From: Ga0074130 sp035565355
GTDB lineage: Bacteria; Pseudomonadota; Gammaproteobacteria; Burkholderiales; Rhodocyclaceae
Assembly: GCA_035565355.1 (NCBI GenBank)
Contig: DATMSM010000050.1
Location: forward strand, 1 to 35,560
Length of the DNA: 35,560 bases
Reading direction: 5' to 3'
Of the stretch, positions 7,262 through 14,357 are shown piece by piece (the stretch's first letter is position 1; the number at the start of each line of letters is the position of its first letter). A program made the translations under genes and the position numbers. The notes under the pieces were generated by a model. The model ran no database searches and was not told where the DNA came from. It saw only the letters and a program-made list of their open reading frames with translations.

Positions 7262-7519
7262 ATGTTGAAGCGATATTTTCTGATTGGCCTGATGGGCACA
7301 TTGCCCGCCCTGGCCAGCATGGCCGCCGAAGAGGCCAAACCCGCAGCGGCGCCCGCCGCGGTGGCAAGCACCAAGCTCGATGAAGCAACGCCCAAGGCCG
7401 ACGAAGCCAAAAACACCGCGCTGGCGCGCAAGCGCGCCCGCTGGAGCAAACCCGGCCTCGACCTGACGCACTGCCTGAGTCGCGACAGCAACGCCGCGAT
7501 CATCCGCTGCGCAGAATAG
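7262..7519 (+). CDS. Small exported hypothetical protein, 85 aa
   Basis: It starts MLKRYFLIGLMGTLPALASMAAEE, a typical Sec signal peptide with likely cleavage around ASMA. An Ala/Pro/Lys-rich linker follows, then a basic segment LARKRARWSKPGLDLTHCL. The mature protein ends in a conserved-looking CLSRDSNAAIIRCAE with two cysteines 14 residues apart that could form a disulfide in the periplasm. No enzyme family is recognisable. A GGGGAAATG stretch just before the ATG serves as ribosome site. The next gene, also a small exported protein, follows after 40 bases, so the two are probably co-transcribed. Confidence 0.75.
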   Translation: MLKRYFLIGLMGTLPALASMAAEEAKPAAAPAAVASTKLDEATPKADEAKNTALARKRARWSKPGLDLTHCLSRDSNAAIIRCAE

Positions 7520-7559
7520 CCCCACGGCCCGCACAGCCACTCATACACAGGGAGCATTG

Positions 7560-7892
7560 ATGAACAAGAAACAATACCTGGCTGCCCTGCTGCTGCCAGC
7601 CTGGGCTGCATCCTCCATAGGCGCGACGCAACTCAGCCTGCTTTCCGATCTCGGCGTACGAGGTGCCTACCGTCATTGCGAATACAGCAATGGCAAGGTC
7701 TATGGCATGCCTGCCAACGCGAGCTGCCCGCCCAGCATGGCCGAGCCCGCCGCCGACGGCAAAGGAACGGGTTATTTCAAGGGTGAGAGCCATGAGGGCA
7801 GCAACAAGCAGTGTGTGTACCGGGTCGCCGGGCAGGACCGCACCCTGCGCGTCGACACCCAAGCCCAGTGCCCGCTTAATCACGAATTCTGA
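7560..7892 (+). CDS. Small exported hypothetical protein, 110 aa
   Basis: The start is ATG 7560 (MNKKQYLAALLLPAWAASS), preceded by GGGAG at the right distance; a TTG one codon earlier is less likely. The N-terminus is a Sec signal peptide with cleavage probably near SSIGA. The mature part contains four cysteines (HCEYSNGK, ASCPPSM, KQCVYRV, AQCPLNHEF), suggesting a disulfide-stabilised periplasmic domain. I do not recognise a named family. It lies between another small secreted protein and a small membrane protein, in what looks like an envelope-related operon. Confidence 0.8.
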   Translation: MNKKQYLAALLLPAWAASSIGATQLSLLSDLGVRGAYRHCEYSNGKVYGMPANASCPPSMAEPAADGKGTGYFKGESHEGSNKQCVYRVAGQDRTLRVDTQAQCPLNHEF

Positions 7893-7904
7893 GATGGAAT
7901 CGCC

Positions 7905-8384
7905 TTGGAAACCTGGGAATTACTGAGTTATGTCGTCACCGTCGTCGGCCTGCCGCTGGCGATCCTTGTATTCCTGTACGAACAACGCAAGGAGCGCGAA
8001 AACGAGGATGAGGAGGTGTATCAGCTCGTCTCCGACAACTATCAGGACTTTCTCAAGATCGCGCTGGAGCATCCCGACCTGCGGCTGTTTTCCACCGAGG
8101 TCAACGATGCGCTCAGCGACGAACAGAAGGAGCGGCAGCTCATCATCTTCACCATGTTAGTGGCGTTGTTCGAGCGCGCCTACCTGCTGATCTACGACGA
8201 GAACATGTCGCCCAAGCAGGCGCGGCGCTGGAACTCCTGGGAGGACTTCATCATCGAATGGTGCCGGAAACCGCACTTCCGCGCCCTACTGCCGCAACTC
8301 CTGCATGGCGAAGACCCGGGCTTCGTGCTTTACCTGAAGAAAATCACCGCCGCGTGCGATAGCACACCCCGTAGCGAGGCCTGA
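7905..8384 (+). CDS. Conserved membrane-anchored hypothetical protein, 159 aa
   Basis: The frame begins with TTG at 7905, giving METWELLSYVVTVVGLPLAI. No in-frame ATG lies before a well-conserved-looking N-terminus, and GAGATGG precedes it. One N-terminal membrane helix (about residues 7-26) is followed by a charged cytoplasmic segment YEQRKERENEDEEVY and a helical domain with SDNYQDFLKIALEHPDLRLF, LVALFERAYLLIYDE and ARRWNSWEDFIIEWC. Proteins of this shape occur widely in proteobacteria as uncharacterised membrane-tethered helical proteins. No catalytic motif is visible. It is 12 bases downstream of the preceding gene. Confidence 0.8.
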   Translation: METWELLSYVVTVVGLPLAILVFLYEQRKERENEDEEVYQLVSDNYQDFLKIALEHPDLRLFSTEVNDALSDEQKERQLIIFTMLVALFERAYLLIYDENMSPKQARRWNSWEDFIIEWCRKPHFRALLPQLLHGEDPGFVLYLKKITAACDSTPRSEA

Positions 8385-8523
8385 GGGCTTCCTCCGGCCA
8401 GCTGTCCTACACCGCTTACAGACAATTCCCACACGGTGCTTACGAGAGCCCGCCTATAGTGACGACGCCAATGTGCTTTTTACATTCCGGCATTCCCACC
8501 GTTCGTGCAAAGGAGATGAAGCC

Positions 8524-8751
8524 ATGAAAACCAGTCACACCCTGCTGCTCGCCCTGCCGCTCATGTTTGCCCTGTCCGCCTGCAACAAGCCGGCCGAGCC
8601 GACACTGGGCTCGAACAACAAGGACTCTCTCAACGATGCACTGGACCGCCGCCCCAACGAACAGGCGCGCGATGCGGTGGAATCCACCGGCGATGCCCTC
8701 AAGGAAGCCGGAGGCGAGATCAAGGACGCGGTGAAGGACGCCAGCAAGTAG
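8524..8751 (+). CDS. Small lipoprotein, 75 aa
   Basis: I chose ATG 8524 because AAGGAG sits 8 bases upstream; the longer frame from 8473 lacks a ribosome site and would bury the signal. The N-terminus MKTSHTLLLALPLMFALSAC ends in a lipobox (LSAC), predicting lipid attachment at Cys20. There is no Asp at +2 (the next residue is Asn), so outer-membrane sorting is likely. The mature peptide is short, charged and helical, with repeating Asp-Ala-Val/Lys-Asp units (DAVESTGDALKEAGGEIKDAVKDAS), similar to small stress-linked lipoproteins. A TATAGT at 8455-8460 may be its -10. Confidence 0.85.
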   Translation: MKTSHTLLLALPLMFALSACNKPAEPTLGSNNKDSLNDALDRRPNEQARDAVESTGDALKEAGGEIKDAVKDASK

Positions 8752-8780
8752 CTGGACATCCTTCGCCGAAAGCAGCCGCC

Positions 8781-9248
8781 TCAGTGCGGCAGCCGGTGCT
8801 CGCGGATTTTCTGCCGCAGGGCCCCGGCATCAAGCTGGGTGTAGTCGCGATTAATCTCGGTGACTACCAGGGCTTGCAGCCGGGCGTCCAGCACCTTGCG
8901 CAGTACTCCGAGAAACTCCGGCGATGCGGTAATGCACAGGTGCTCGAAACAGGCGCCGTGCCGTGCTTGCAGCAGGAAGCCGGCGATATTGCGTGCAAAC
9001 AGCTCGGTCTGGTGTTCTGCCGGCGACTGATGCGGGTCGTAGCCGTTGGGCTGGGTCGCTGCTCCACCGCCATGACGGCTTTTCGATGCGGCGATCTGCC
9101 CCAGGCTGTCGCTTTCTGTATCCGTGGTACGCAAACGCGCGGCGCTATTGATCAGCCCATTGACCTCATGCAGCGGCTCCGCCATCGCCTCCTGCGCAAA
9201 GAATCTCGCCCGACCGGCATTGGCAGTCACAATCCAAGTTGCACCCAT
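8781..9248 (-). CDS. Host attachment family protein (baeRF/eRF1-like fold)
   Basis: The 155-residue protein begins MGATWIVTANAGRARFF and contains EPLHEVNGLINSAARLR, TELFARNIAGFLLQAR, LCITASPEFLGVLRKVL and ends EIREHRLPH-like (actually KIREHRLPH). This matches the 'host attachment protein' family, now related to bacterial/archaeal eRF1-like domains. The name comes from Agrobacterium plant attachment; the biochemical role is unproven, possibly ribosome or RNA-related. The start at 9248 has a near-perfect AGGAGGT ribosome site 7 bases upstream. It converges on the lipoprotein gene, with 29 bases between the stops. Confidence 0.88.
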   Translation of the reverse strand: MGATWIVTANAGRARFFAQEAMAEPLHEVNGLINSAARLRTTDTESDSLGQIAASKSRHGGGAATQPNGYDPHQSPAEHQTELFARNIAGFLLQARHGACFEHLCITASPEFLGVLRKVLDARLQALVVTEINRDYTQLDAGALRQKIREHRLPH

Positions 9249-9341
9249 ATATACACCTCCTAGTCATACCCCTTGCAATTCAAAGACCCGCTCCCTTGTT
9301 TAGGTATAGGCGAGCCAGCGCAGGTATGAGGAAGAAAGTGT

Positions 9342-10412
9342 CTAGGTATCCCGCGCGGGCGTTTCCGGCGGCGCGTCTATGGCGGTCCACTCCAGCATCA
9401 GGCGATAGCCGACGGCCAGCAGGGTCGGGCCGATGAACAGCCCGATGATTCCGAAAGCCACGGCGCCGCCGAGTACGCCGAGCAGCACGATGGCAAAGGG
9501 CAGGCTGGAGCCGCGACTGATGATGAGCGGCTTGATCACGTTATCCACGGTACTGACGATGAGCATGCCCCACAGGACGATAAAGATCGCCCACCCGGTC
9601 TGCCCCTGCTGGAACAGCCAGATGGCTGCGCCCGCCCAGATCAGCGGCGGCCCGACCGGGACCGGCGACAGGAAGGCCGTGGCCAGACCCAGCAGCATGG
9701 CTGCCGGCACCCCGGCAATGGCGAAGCCGATCGCAGCAAGCAGGCCCTGCGCAAACGCGGTGCCCAGAATGCCGTAGATCACGCCAGTCACCGTGCCCTG
9801 GGCGATGCGAAGCAACTGCTCAGCGCGCAGGCCGGCCAGGCGCACCATGGCAATGTGCAGGCGCTTCGCCATCGCTTCGCCGTACATATAGAAAAAGAAG
9901 GCGAGGAAAACCGACAGAACAATGTCGAGCAGGCCGCGGCCCAATCCTTTGCCGGTCGCCAGCGCCGCATTACGCGCCGGCTCGGCTAGTTTGGCCAGCT
10001 CGCTCATCAGGCGCTCACCGTTGTGCGCGAACTGCTGCCAGTACTCCTGCAGGCTTTGCCCGATCAGGGGCAGCTTGACCACCCAGGCCGGCGCATCCGG
10101 CAAGCCGGTCTTGAGTGTGCCCGAAAGCGCCTGTACTAGCTCGGTCACATTGTCCGCCAGGCCCGTGGCGACGCCGATAAAGGGCACCACCACGACCAGC
10201 GTCACCAGTAGCGTCATGAGGCTGGACGACAGCATGCGCCGCCCGCCGACCAGCCGATCCAGCCACAGGAAGGCGGGCCATGTCACCGAGGACAGGATGA
10301 CCGCCCACAGAACTGCCGACATGAAGGGCCACAGCACCCACAGGCAACCACCGCCCAGAACCCCCAGCGCGAGCAATGCGAGAAGACGGTCGGAACGCTG
10401 CTTTTCAGGCAT
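9342..10412 (-). CDS. AI-2E family transporter (PerM/YdiK-like permease)
   Basis: The 356-residue membrane protein has seven to eight helices and the usual pattern of the AI-2 exporter-like superfamily: MPEKQRSDRLLALLALGVLGGG, a long cytoplasmic/amphipathic middle (residues about 110-200), then GTVTGVIYGILGTAFAQGLLAAIGFAIAGVPAAMLLG, the SPVPVGPPLIW segment and DNVIKPLIISRGSSLPFAIVLLGVLGG near the end. I set the start at ATG 10412; the frame extends upstream only to a TTG without ribosome site. Substrate unknown: TqsA exports AI-2, but relatives move sodium/protons or other solutes. It lies downstream of the gltX terminator and so has its own promoter. Confidence 0.93.
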   Translation of the reverse strand: MPEKQRSDRLLALLALGVLGGGCLWVLWPFMSAVLWAVILSSVTWPAFLWLDRLVGGRRMLSSSLMTLLVTLVVVVPFIGVATGLADNVTELVQALSGTLKTGLPDAPAWVVKLPLIGQSLQEYWQQFAHNGERLMSELAKLAEPARNAALATGKGLGRGLLDIVLSVFLAFFFYMYGEAMAKRLHIAMVRLAGLRAEQLLRIAQGTVTGVIYGILGTAFAQGLLAAIGFAIAGVPAAMLLGLATAFLSPVPVGPPLIWAGAAIWLFQQGQTGWAIFIVLWGMLIVSTVDNVIKPLIISRGSSLPFAIVLLGVLGGAVAFGIIGLFIGPTLLAVGYRLMLEWTAIDAPPETPARDT

Positions 10413-10486
10413 GGATAGTCTCGATGTGATTAGTGGTCCGATTATGACGCAGTCCTGCGCCGCGGCAAGACTTTCAATCGCCAAAG

Positions 10487-10524
10487 AAAAACCGGCCTGT
10501 GGTGTTTAACCAAGGCCGGTTTCT
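10487..10524 (-). terminator. Rho-independent terminator of gltX
   Basis: AAACCGGCCT (10489-10498) pairs exactly with AGGCCGGTTT (10513-10522). On the minus strand the stem is followed by a U-rich tract. It lies 36 bases past the gltX stop. Confidence 0.85.
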
Positions 10525-10559
10525 GCTCGTGGGCAATCATGCCATCGGCATGCACATCC

Positions 10560-11951
10560 TCAGGCGCTGCGCAGGCGCTCCAGCACGCGCTCCCGCCCCA
10601 TCACCTCGAGCACCTGATCGATGGACGGTGACTGCGGCTGGCCCAGCAGCGCCACGCGCAGCGGAATCGCCACCGCAGGCATCTTGACGCCGTGTGCGGC
10701 AACGGTTTCCTTGATCGCGGCGTTCAGGTTCGGCGCCAGCCATTCGCTGACGGCGGACAGCTTTTCATTCAGCGTCGCCAAGGCGGCCCTGGCCGTGTCC
10801 GTCAAATGCTGCGCCCGCACTTCCTCGGATGCATGCACCGTCACGCAGAAGGGATGGATGGCATCGGCCAGTTCGTTGAGATTGCTGACACGCTCCTTGT
10901 AGAGGGCAATCACGCGCTCCAGATCAGGTGCAGCGGAAACATCCACCTCCTGACGCTGGAGGCGCTGCTTCACCTCTGCGGCCAGACGGGCATTGTCGGC
11001 CGCCTTGATGTACTGCGCGTTCAGCCAGTTGAGCTTTTCCGTATTGAACTGCGCCGCCGAAGCAGTGATGTGGTCGAGGTCGAACCACTGCACAAACTGC
11101 TCCATGCTGAACAGTTCCTCGTCACCATGCGACCAGCCCAGGCGCGCCAGATAGTTGAGCACGGCTTCGGGCAGATAGCCGTCGTCGTCATACTGGGTCA
11201 CGCTGACAGCACCGTGACGCTTCGAGAGCTTCTGACCGTCGTCGCCGAGAATCATCGACAAGTGCGCATACTGCGGCACGCTGGCGCCCAGCGCCTGCAG
11301 CACATTGATCTGGCGCGGCGTGTTGTTCACATGATCGTCGCCACGGATCACATGGGTGATGCCCATGTCCCAGTCATCCACCACCACGCAGAAGTTATAG
11401 GTCGGCGTGCCGTCGGCGCGGGCGATGATGAAATCGTCGAGCTCGCCGTTGCTGATTTCGATGCGGCCCTTGACCTGGTCGTCCCACGCCACCACGCCAC
11501 TGGTCGGGTTGCGGAAACGCACCACCGGCTCGATGCCGGTCGGCGCGGGCGGCAAGGCCTTACCTGCTTCCGGGCGCCAGCGGCCGTCGTAGCGCGGCTT
11601 TTCCTTCTTCGCTTCCTGCTCGGCGCGCAGGGCGTCGAGTTCCTCCTTCGAGGTGTAGCAGTAATAGGCGCTTCCATCCTTGAGCATCTGCTGGATCACT
11701 TCCTTGTAGCGATCCATGCGCTGCATCTGGTAGAAGGGGCCTTCGTCATGCGCCAGGCCCAGCCAGTTCATGCCGTCGATAATCGCCTGCACCGCCTCCG
11801 GTGTGGAGCGTGCGACATCGGTGTCCTCGATGCGCAGAATGAAGGTACCGCCATGACGCCGGGCATAGGCCCATGAAAACAGTGCGGTGCGCGCACCGCC
11901 GATATGAAGGAAGCCGGTGGGACTGGGAGCAAAGCGGGTACGGACGGTCAT
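10560..11951 (-). CDS. gltX: Glutamyl-tRNA synthetase
   Basis: GltX charges tRNA-Glu with glutamate. The 463-residue length is standard. The class I signature HIGH appears as PTGFLHIGGAR near the N-terminus, and the KMSKS loop as QKLSKRHGAVSV. Other family motifs are FILRIEDTDVARS, DDFIIARADGTPTYNFCVVVDDWDMGITHVIRGDDHVNNTPRQ and LNYLARLGWSHGDEE; the C-terminal anticodon-binding domain ends MGRERVLERL. It looks canonical and discriminating-type, but I cannot distinguish Glu from Glu/Gln charging by eye. A TAAAAT hexamer on its strand at 11993-11988 may be the -10. It is monocistronic, with its own terminator. Confidence 0.98.
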   Translation of the reverse strand: MTVRTRFAPSPTGFLHIGGARTALFSWAYARRHGGTFILRIEDTDVARSTPEAVQAIIDGMNWLGLAHDEGPFYQMQRMDRYKEVIQQMLKDGSAYYCYTSKEELDALRAEQEAKKEKPRYDGRWRPEAGKALPPAPTGIEPVVRFRNPTSGVVAWDDQVKGRIEISNGELDDFIIARADGTPTYNFCVVVDDWDMGITHVIRGDDHVNNTPRQINVLQALGASVPQYAHLSMILGDDGQKLSKRHGAVSVTQYDDDGYLPEAVLNYLARLGWSHGDEELFSMEQFVQWFDLDHITASAAQFNTEKLNWLNAQYIKAADNARLAAEVKQRLQRQEVDVSAAPDLERVIALYKERVSNLNELADAIHPFCVTVHASEEVRAQHLTDTARAALATLNEKLSAVSEWLAPNLNAAIKETVAAHGVKMPAVAIPLRVALLGQPQSPSIDQVLEVMGRERVLERLRSA

Positions 11952-12015
11952 GGCGCGCTGGCGTTTGAATGCTGGGGGAAGCCGGCTATTTTACTGCATG
12001 CGCTTAGTCGAAAGA

Positions 12016-12044
12016 TTGACCAAAAGCGCTGCATGTGGTCTAAT
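12016..12044 (+). promoter_or_regulatory. Sigma70 promoter of tRNA-Val
   Basis: TTGACC (12016-12021) and TCTAAT (12039-12044) are separated by exactly 17 bp. The following GC-rich discriminator (TCGCGCCCTC) is typical of stable-RNA promoters under stringent control. Transcription would start near 12051, about 37 bases before the tRNA. Confidence 0.8.
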
Positions 12045-12087
12045 TCGCGCCCTCGATAGAGGAAAGGCAATCGCCCTTCCTTCAATC

Positions 12088-12162
12088 GGGCGGTTAGCTC
12101 AGCGGTAGAGCACTGCCTTCACACGGCAGGGGTCACTGGTTCGATCCCAGTACCGCCCACCA
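12088..12162 (+). tRNA. tRNA-Val (anticodon CAC)
   Basis: The 75-base gene has acceptor stem GGGCGGT/ACCGCCC, discriminator A and an encoded CCA (12160-12162). The D-arm (AGCTCAGCGGTAGAGC), anticodon stem CTGCC/GGCAG with loop TTCACAC, and T-arm CTGGTTCGATCCCAG are all complete. Anticodon CAC at 12120-12122 reads GUG. Confidence 0.98.
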
Positions 12163-12176
12163 GAACATCACAGATC

Positions 12177-12207
12177 AGGGGTTTGGCCAAGCGCCCAACC
12201 CCTTTTT
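12177..12207 (+). terminator. Terminator of tRNA-Val
   Basis: AGGGGTT (from 12177) pairs with AACCCCT followed by TTTT. The loop region can extend the stem through TGG/CC pairs. It ends 7 bases before the next ATG, so the Hsp70 gene may also be reached by read-through. Confidence 0.75.
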
Positions 12208-12213
12208 CATTTC

Positions 12214-13479
12214 ATGTCCGCTCATTCCTCCTCCACCCATTGCGGTATCGACTTCGGCACGTCCAATTCGACTGCGGCGCGCATGCGCGGGCAGCATGCG
12301 GAACTGATGCCGCTTGAAGACGGCAAGGTCACACTGCCCTCGGTCGTGTTCTTCAACGCCGAGGATGAACGTACGCGCTACGGGCGCGCCGGGCTGGCCG
12401 ACTATCTGGCCGGCTATGAAGGCCGCCTGATGCGCTCGCTGAAAAGCCTGCTCGGCAGCTCGCTCATCGACGGCCAGACCGAAGTCAATGGGCGCGCCCT
12501 GCGCTTCCGCGAACTGCTGCAGCAGTTCATCGGCGAACTCAAGCAACGCATCGATGCTCACAATGGACAGCCCTTTGAACGTGCCGTTTTCGGCCGGCCG
12601 GTGTTCTTCGTCGATGACGACCCCGCCGCCGACCGCGCGGCCGAAGACACGCTGGCTGCCGTGGCCCGCGATCTCGGCTTTCGCGAGGTGAGCTTTCAGT
12701 ACGAGCCTATCGCCGCCGCCTACCATTACGAAACCACGATCAGCAAGGAAGAGCTGGTGCTGGTCGCCGACATCGGCGGCGGCACCTCCGACTTCTCGCT
12801 GATCCGGCTGGCGCCGGAGCGTACGCGACAGGCCGAGCGCAAGGATGATGTGCTGGCCAACGGCGGGGTACATATCGGCGGCACCGACTTCGACCGCCAG
12901 CTCAGCCTGGCCGGAGCCATGCCCCTGCTCGGCTACCGCAGCGCACTGAAGAATGGCCGCGAGATGCCGTCCAATATCTTCTTCAATCTAGCCACCTGGC
13001 ACACGATCAACTCGGCCTACACGCGCCAGACCCTGGCCGAGCAGAAGGAGCTGGCACTGGACGCTGCCGAGCCCGAAAAGACGGCGCGCCTGATCACGCT
13101 ATTGGATAAGCGCGCAGGCCACTGGCTGGCCAACGAGATTGAGCACGTCAAGATTATCCTGTCGGATCAAGATGAGGCTCGCCTGAACCTGGACCCGCTC
13201 GAAGCGGGCCTCGCACAGACGCTAAGCCGCGCCGAGTTCGAGGCGGCCGGCACGCCGCTGATGGAGCGCGTTGCCGCCACCGTCGCTGCCCTGCTCCGGG
13301 ATGCGGGGCTTGCCGCCAGCGATGTCGATACCGTCCTGTTTACCGGCGGCTCCAGCGGCATACCACGCCTGCGCGCGCAGATTACCGCGCTGCTGCCGCA
13401 GGCCCGCGCCGTCGAGTGCGACCCTTTTGGCAGTATCGGCGCCGGCCTCGCCGTCGAAGCCGCACGCCGCTACCGCTAG
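12214..13479 (+). CDS. YegD-like short Hsp70 family chaperone/ATPase
   Basis: The 421-residue protein has the Hsp70/actin ATPase fold. It shows phosphate-1 GIDFGTSNSTAA near residue 10, phosphate-2 VADIGGGTSDFSLI near 185, HIGGTDFDRQLS, and the adenosine motif TVLFTGGSSGIPRLR near 370. It ends after DPFGSIGAGLAVEAARRY and lacks the substrate-binding domain and lid of DnaK, matching the YegD subfamily. Clients are unknown. ATG 12214 lies directly behind the tRNA-Val terminator. No DnaJ or GrpE gene is nearby, so a co-chaperone relation cannot be read from context. Confidence 0.92.
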   Translation: MSAHSSSTHCGIDFGTSNSTAARMRGQHAELMPLEDGKVTLPSVVFFNAEDERTRYGRAGLADYLAGYEGRLMRSLKSLLGSSLIDGQTEVNGRALRFRELLQQFIGELKQRIDAHNGQPFERAVFGRPVFFVDDDPAADRAAEDTLAAVARDLGFREVSFQYEPIAAAYHYETTISKEELVLVADIGGGTSDFSLIRLAPERTRQAERKDDVLANGGVHIGGTDFDRQLSLAGAMPLLGYRSALKNGREMPSNIFFNLATWHTINSAYTRQTLAEQKELALDAAEPEKTARLITLLDKRAGHWLANEIEHVKIILSDQDEARLNLDPLEAGLAQTLSRAEFEAAGTPLMERVAATVAALLRDAGLAASDVDTVLFTGGSSGIPRLRAQITALLPQARAVECDPFGSIGAGLAVEAARRYR

Positions 13480-13671
13480 CTCCGCTGCTGCGGCATTACG
13501 CGTATGGCCCTCATGCAAGGGCTCATACCGTGCTTCGGTGCTTGTATTTCCGGATAGGAAAGACTGAGGGCGAGTGTTCGCGAAGAAACATGCTCGTGCC
13601 AAGATCATTGCGAATCTGCACGATGTACATCTACCAAGGGTATTGCGGGCCCTTACGGTCCGCTGGTTTCC

Positions 13672-13776
13672 TTACTTCTTCTTCCCTTGATCGTAATGCC
13701 AATTGATGGCGAAGAACATGCCCGTCCCGAACACGACGATCTTGAACGTAATTAAGACTACAGGTAACCAATCCAT
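13672..13776 (-). CDS. Candidate 34-aa single-helix membrane miniprotein
   Basis: The minus-strand frame from ATG 13776 reads MDWLPVVLITFKIVVFGTGM, then FFAINWHYDQGKKK and a TAA stop. That is one membrane helix followed by a charged, His/Lys-containing tail, an arrangement common in genuine bacterial miniproteins. No strong ribosome site is present at the ATG (GGAAATA lies about 13 bases upstream). An in-frame GTG at 13809 would add 11 residues (SSHSLEILKI). Evidence for reality is the sensible membrane-plus-tail composition in an otherwise non-coding gap. I recall similar short proteins in betaproteobacteria but cannot verify this. Confidence 0.5.
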   Translation of the reverse strand: MDWLPVVLITFKIVVFGTGMFFAINWHYDQGKKK

Positions 13777-13908
13777 TATTTTGAGTATTTCCAGGCTATG
13801 ACTTGACACTCTCTATGCTGAGGCGCACGCCCTCACAACGCAGCATGAGATCTCAATCTAAGTCGGCTCATTCTAGGTTAAGCAAACAGCGCTCAACATT
13901 GGACATAA

Positions 13909-14118
13909 AGCCCTAGGACAGAATGTCCTTACCCACAGACGGACAAGAATTGGGGCAGATGCTTACCTGCGGTGACCGTAAGTATCGGAGTGGCGGAATG
14001 GTCGGGAAATGATGGGTCGATCGAGTCTTTGATCGCACGTGTAGATGGGGCTTTATACGTTGCTAAAGGCAACGGCCGCAATCGTATTGAGATTGCTCCA
14101 CCATCCAATATGCCATGA
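13909..14118 (+). pseudogene. Decayed 3' end of a GGDEF (diguanylate cyclase) gene
   Basis: The frame is open from 13909 to TGA at 14116-14118. From about 13957 it reads LPAVTVSIGVAEW, then SIESLIARVDGALYVAKGNG and RNRIE. This is the last third of a GGDEF domain: the 'vTvSiGvA' strand, the helix 'lla.AD.ALY.AK..GRNR'. The first two thirds, including the GGDEF signature, are absent; the upstream 48 bases in frame are unrelated sequence. The usual Ala-Asp before ALY is Val-Asp-Gly here. It has no start codon context and cannot be a working cyclase. It is best read as a truncation scar, with the promoter-proximal part lost when the region was rearranged. Confidence 0.75.
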
Positions 14119-14263
14119 CTCCTTAAATTCAAGGACCGGCGTTAATGTCTTGAACCATCAAAGGAACGCACAACCATTCGTCTTTCTACGAGAGAACCGA
14201 CAGCTGATGCCCCCACCGCGCTGGATAGCGCTGTTGTAATTTAGCTCCTCTTGATGCGACTAG

Positions 14264-14282
14264 CGTATGCTTTATGCATACG
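14264..14282 (+). promoter_or_regulatory. Palindrome CGTATGC-TTTAT-GCATACG upstream of the autotransporter
   Basis: The 7-bp arms at 14264-14270 and 14276-14282 are exact reverse complements around TTTAT. The site is 75 bases before the autotransporter ATG. It could be an operator for a dimeric regulator. It is not followed by a T-run, so it is not a terminator. Confidence 0.4.
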
Positions 14283-14357
14283 GATGGCTACGAGCCAGTC
14301 TTACAATACGCTTTCAATCAGATGACCGCAGTGGACTTTGGTCTCTAGGAGAAACGG

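Larger units (their letters stand above)
13480..14357. other. 878-bp gene-poor, AT-richer stretch before the autotransporter
   Basis: Composition drops below that of its neighbours. It holds a hairpin just after the Hsp70 gene (GTATGGCCCT with AGGGCTCATAC, about 13502-13529, one bulged base, no T-run), a 34-codon minus-strand ORF, the broken 3' end of a GGDEF gene, and a palindrome before the autotransporter. No other gene can be supported. The gap looks like a site of past insertion and deletion. Confidence 0.6.
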
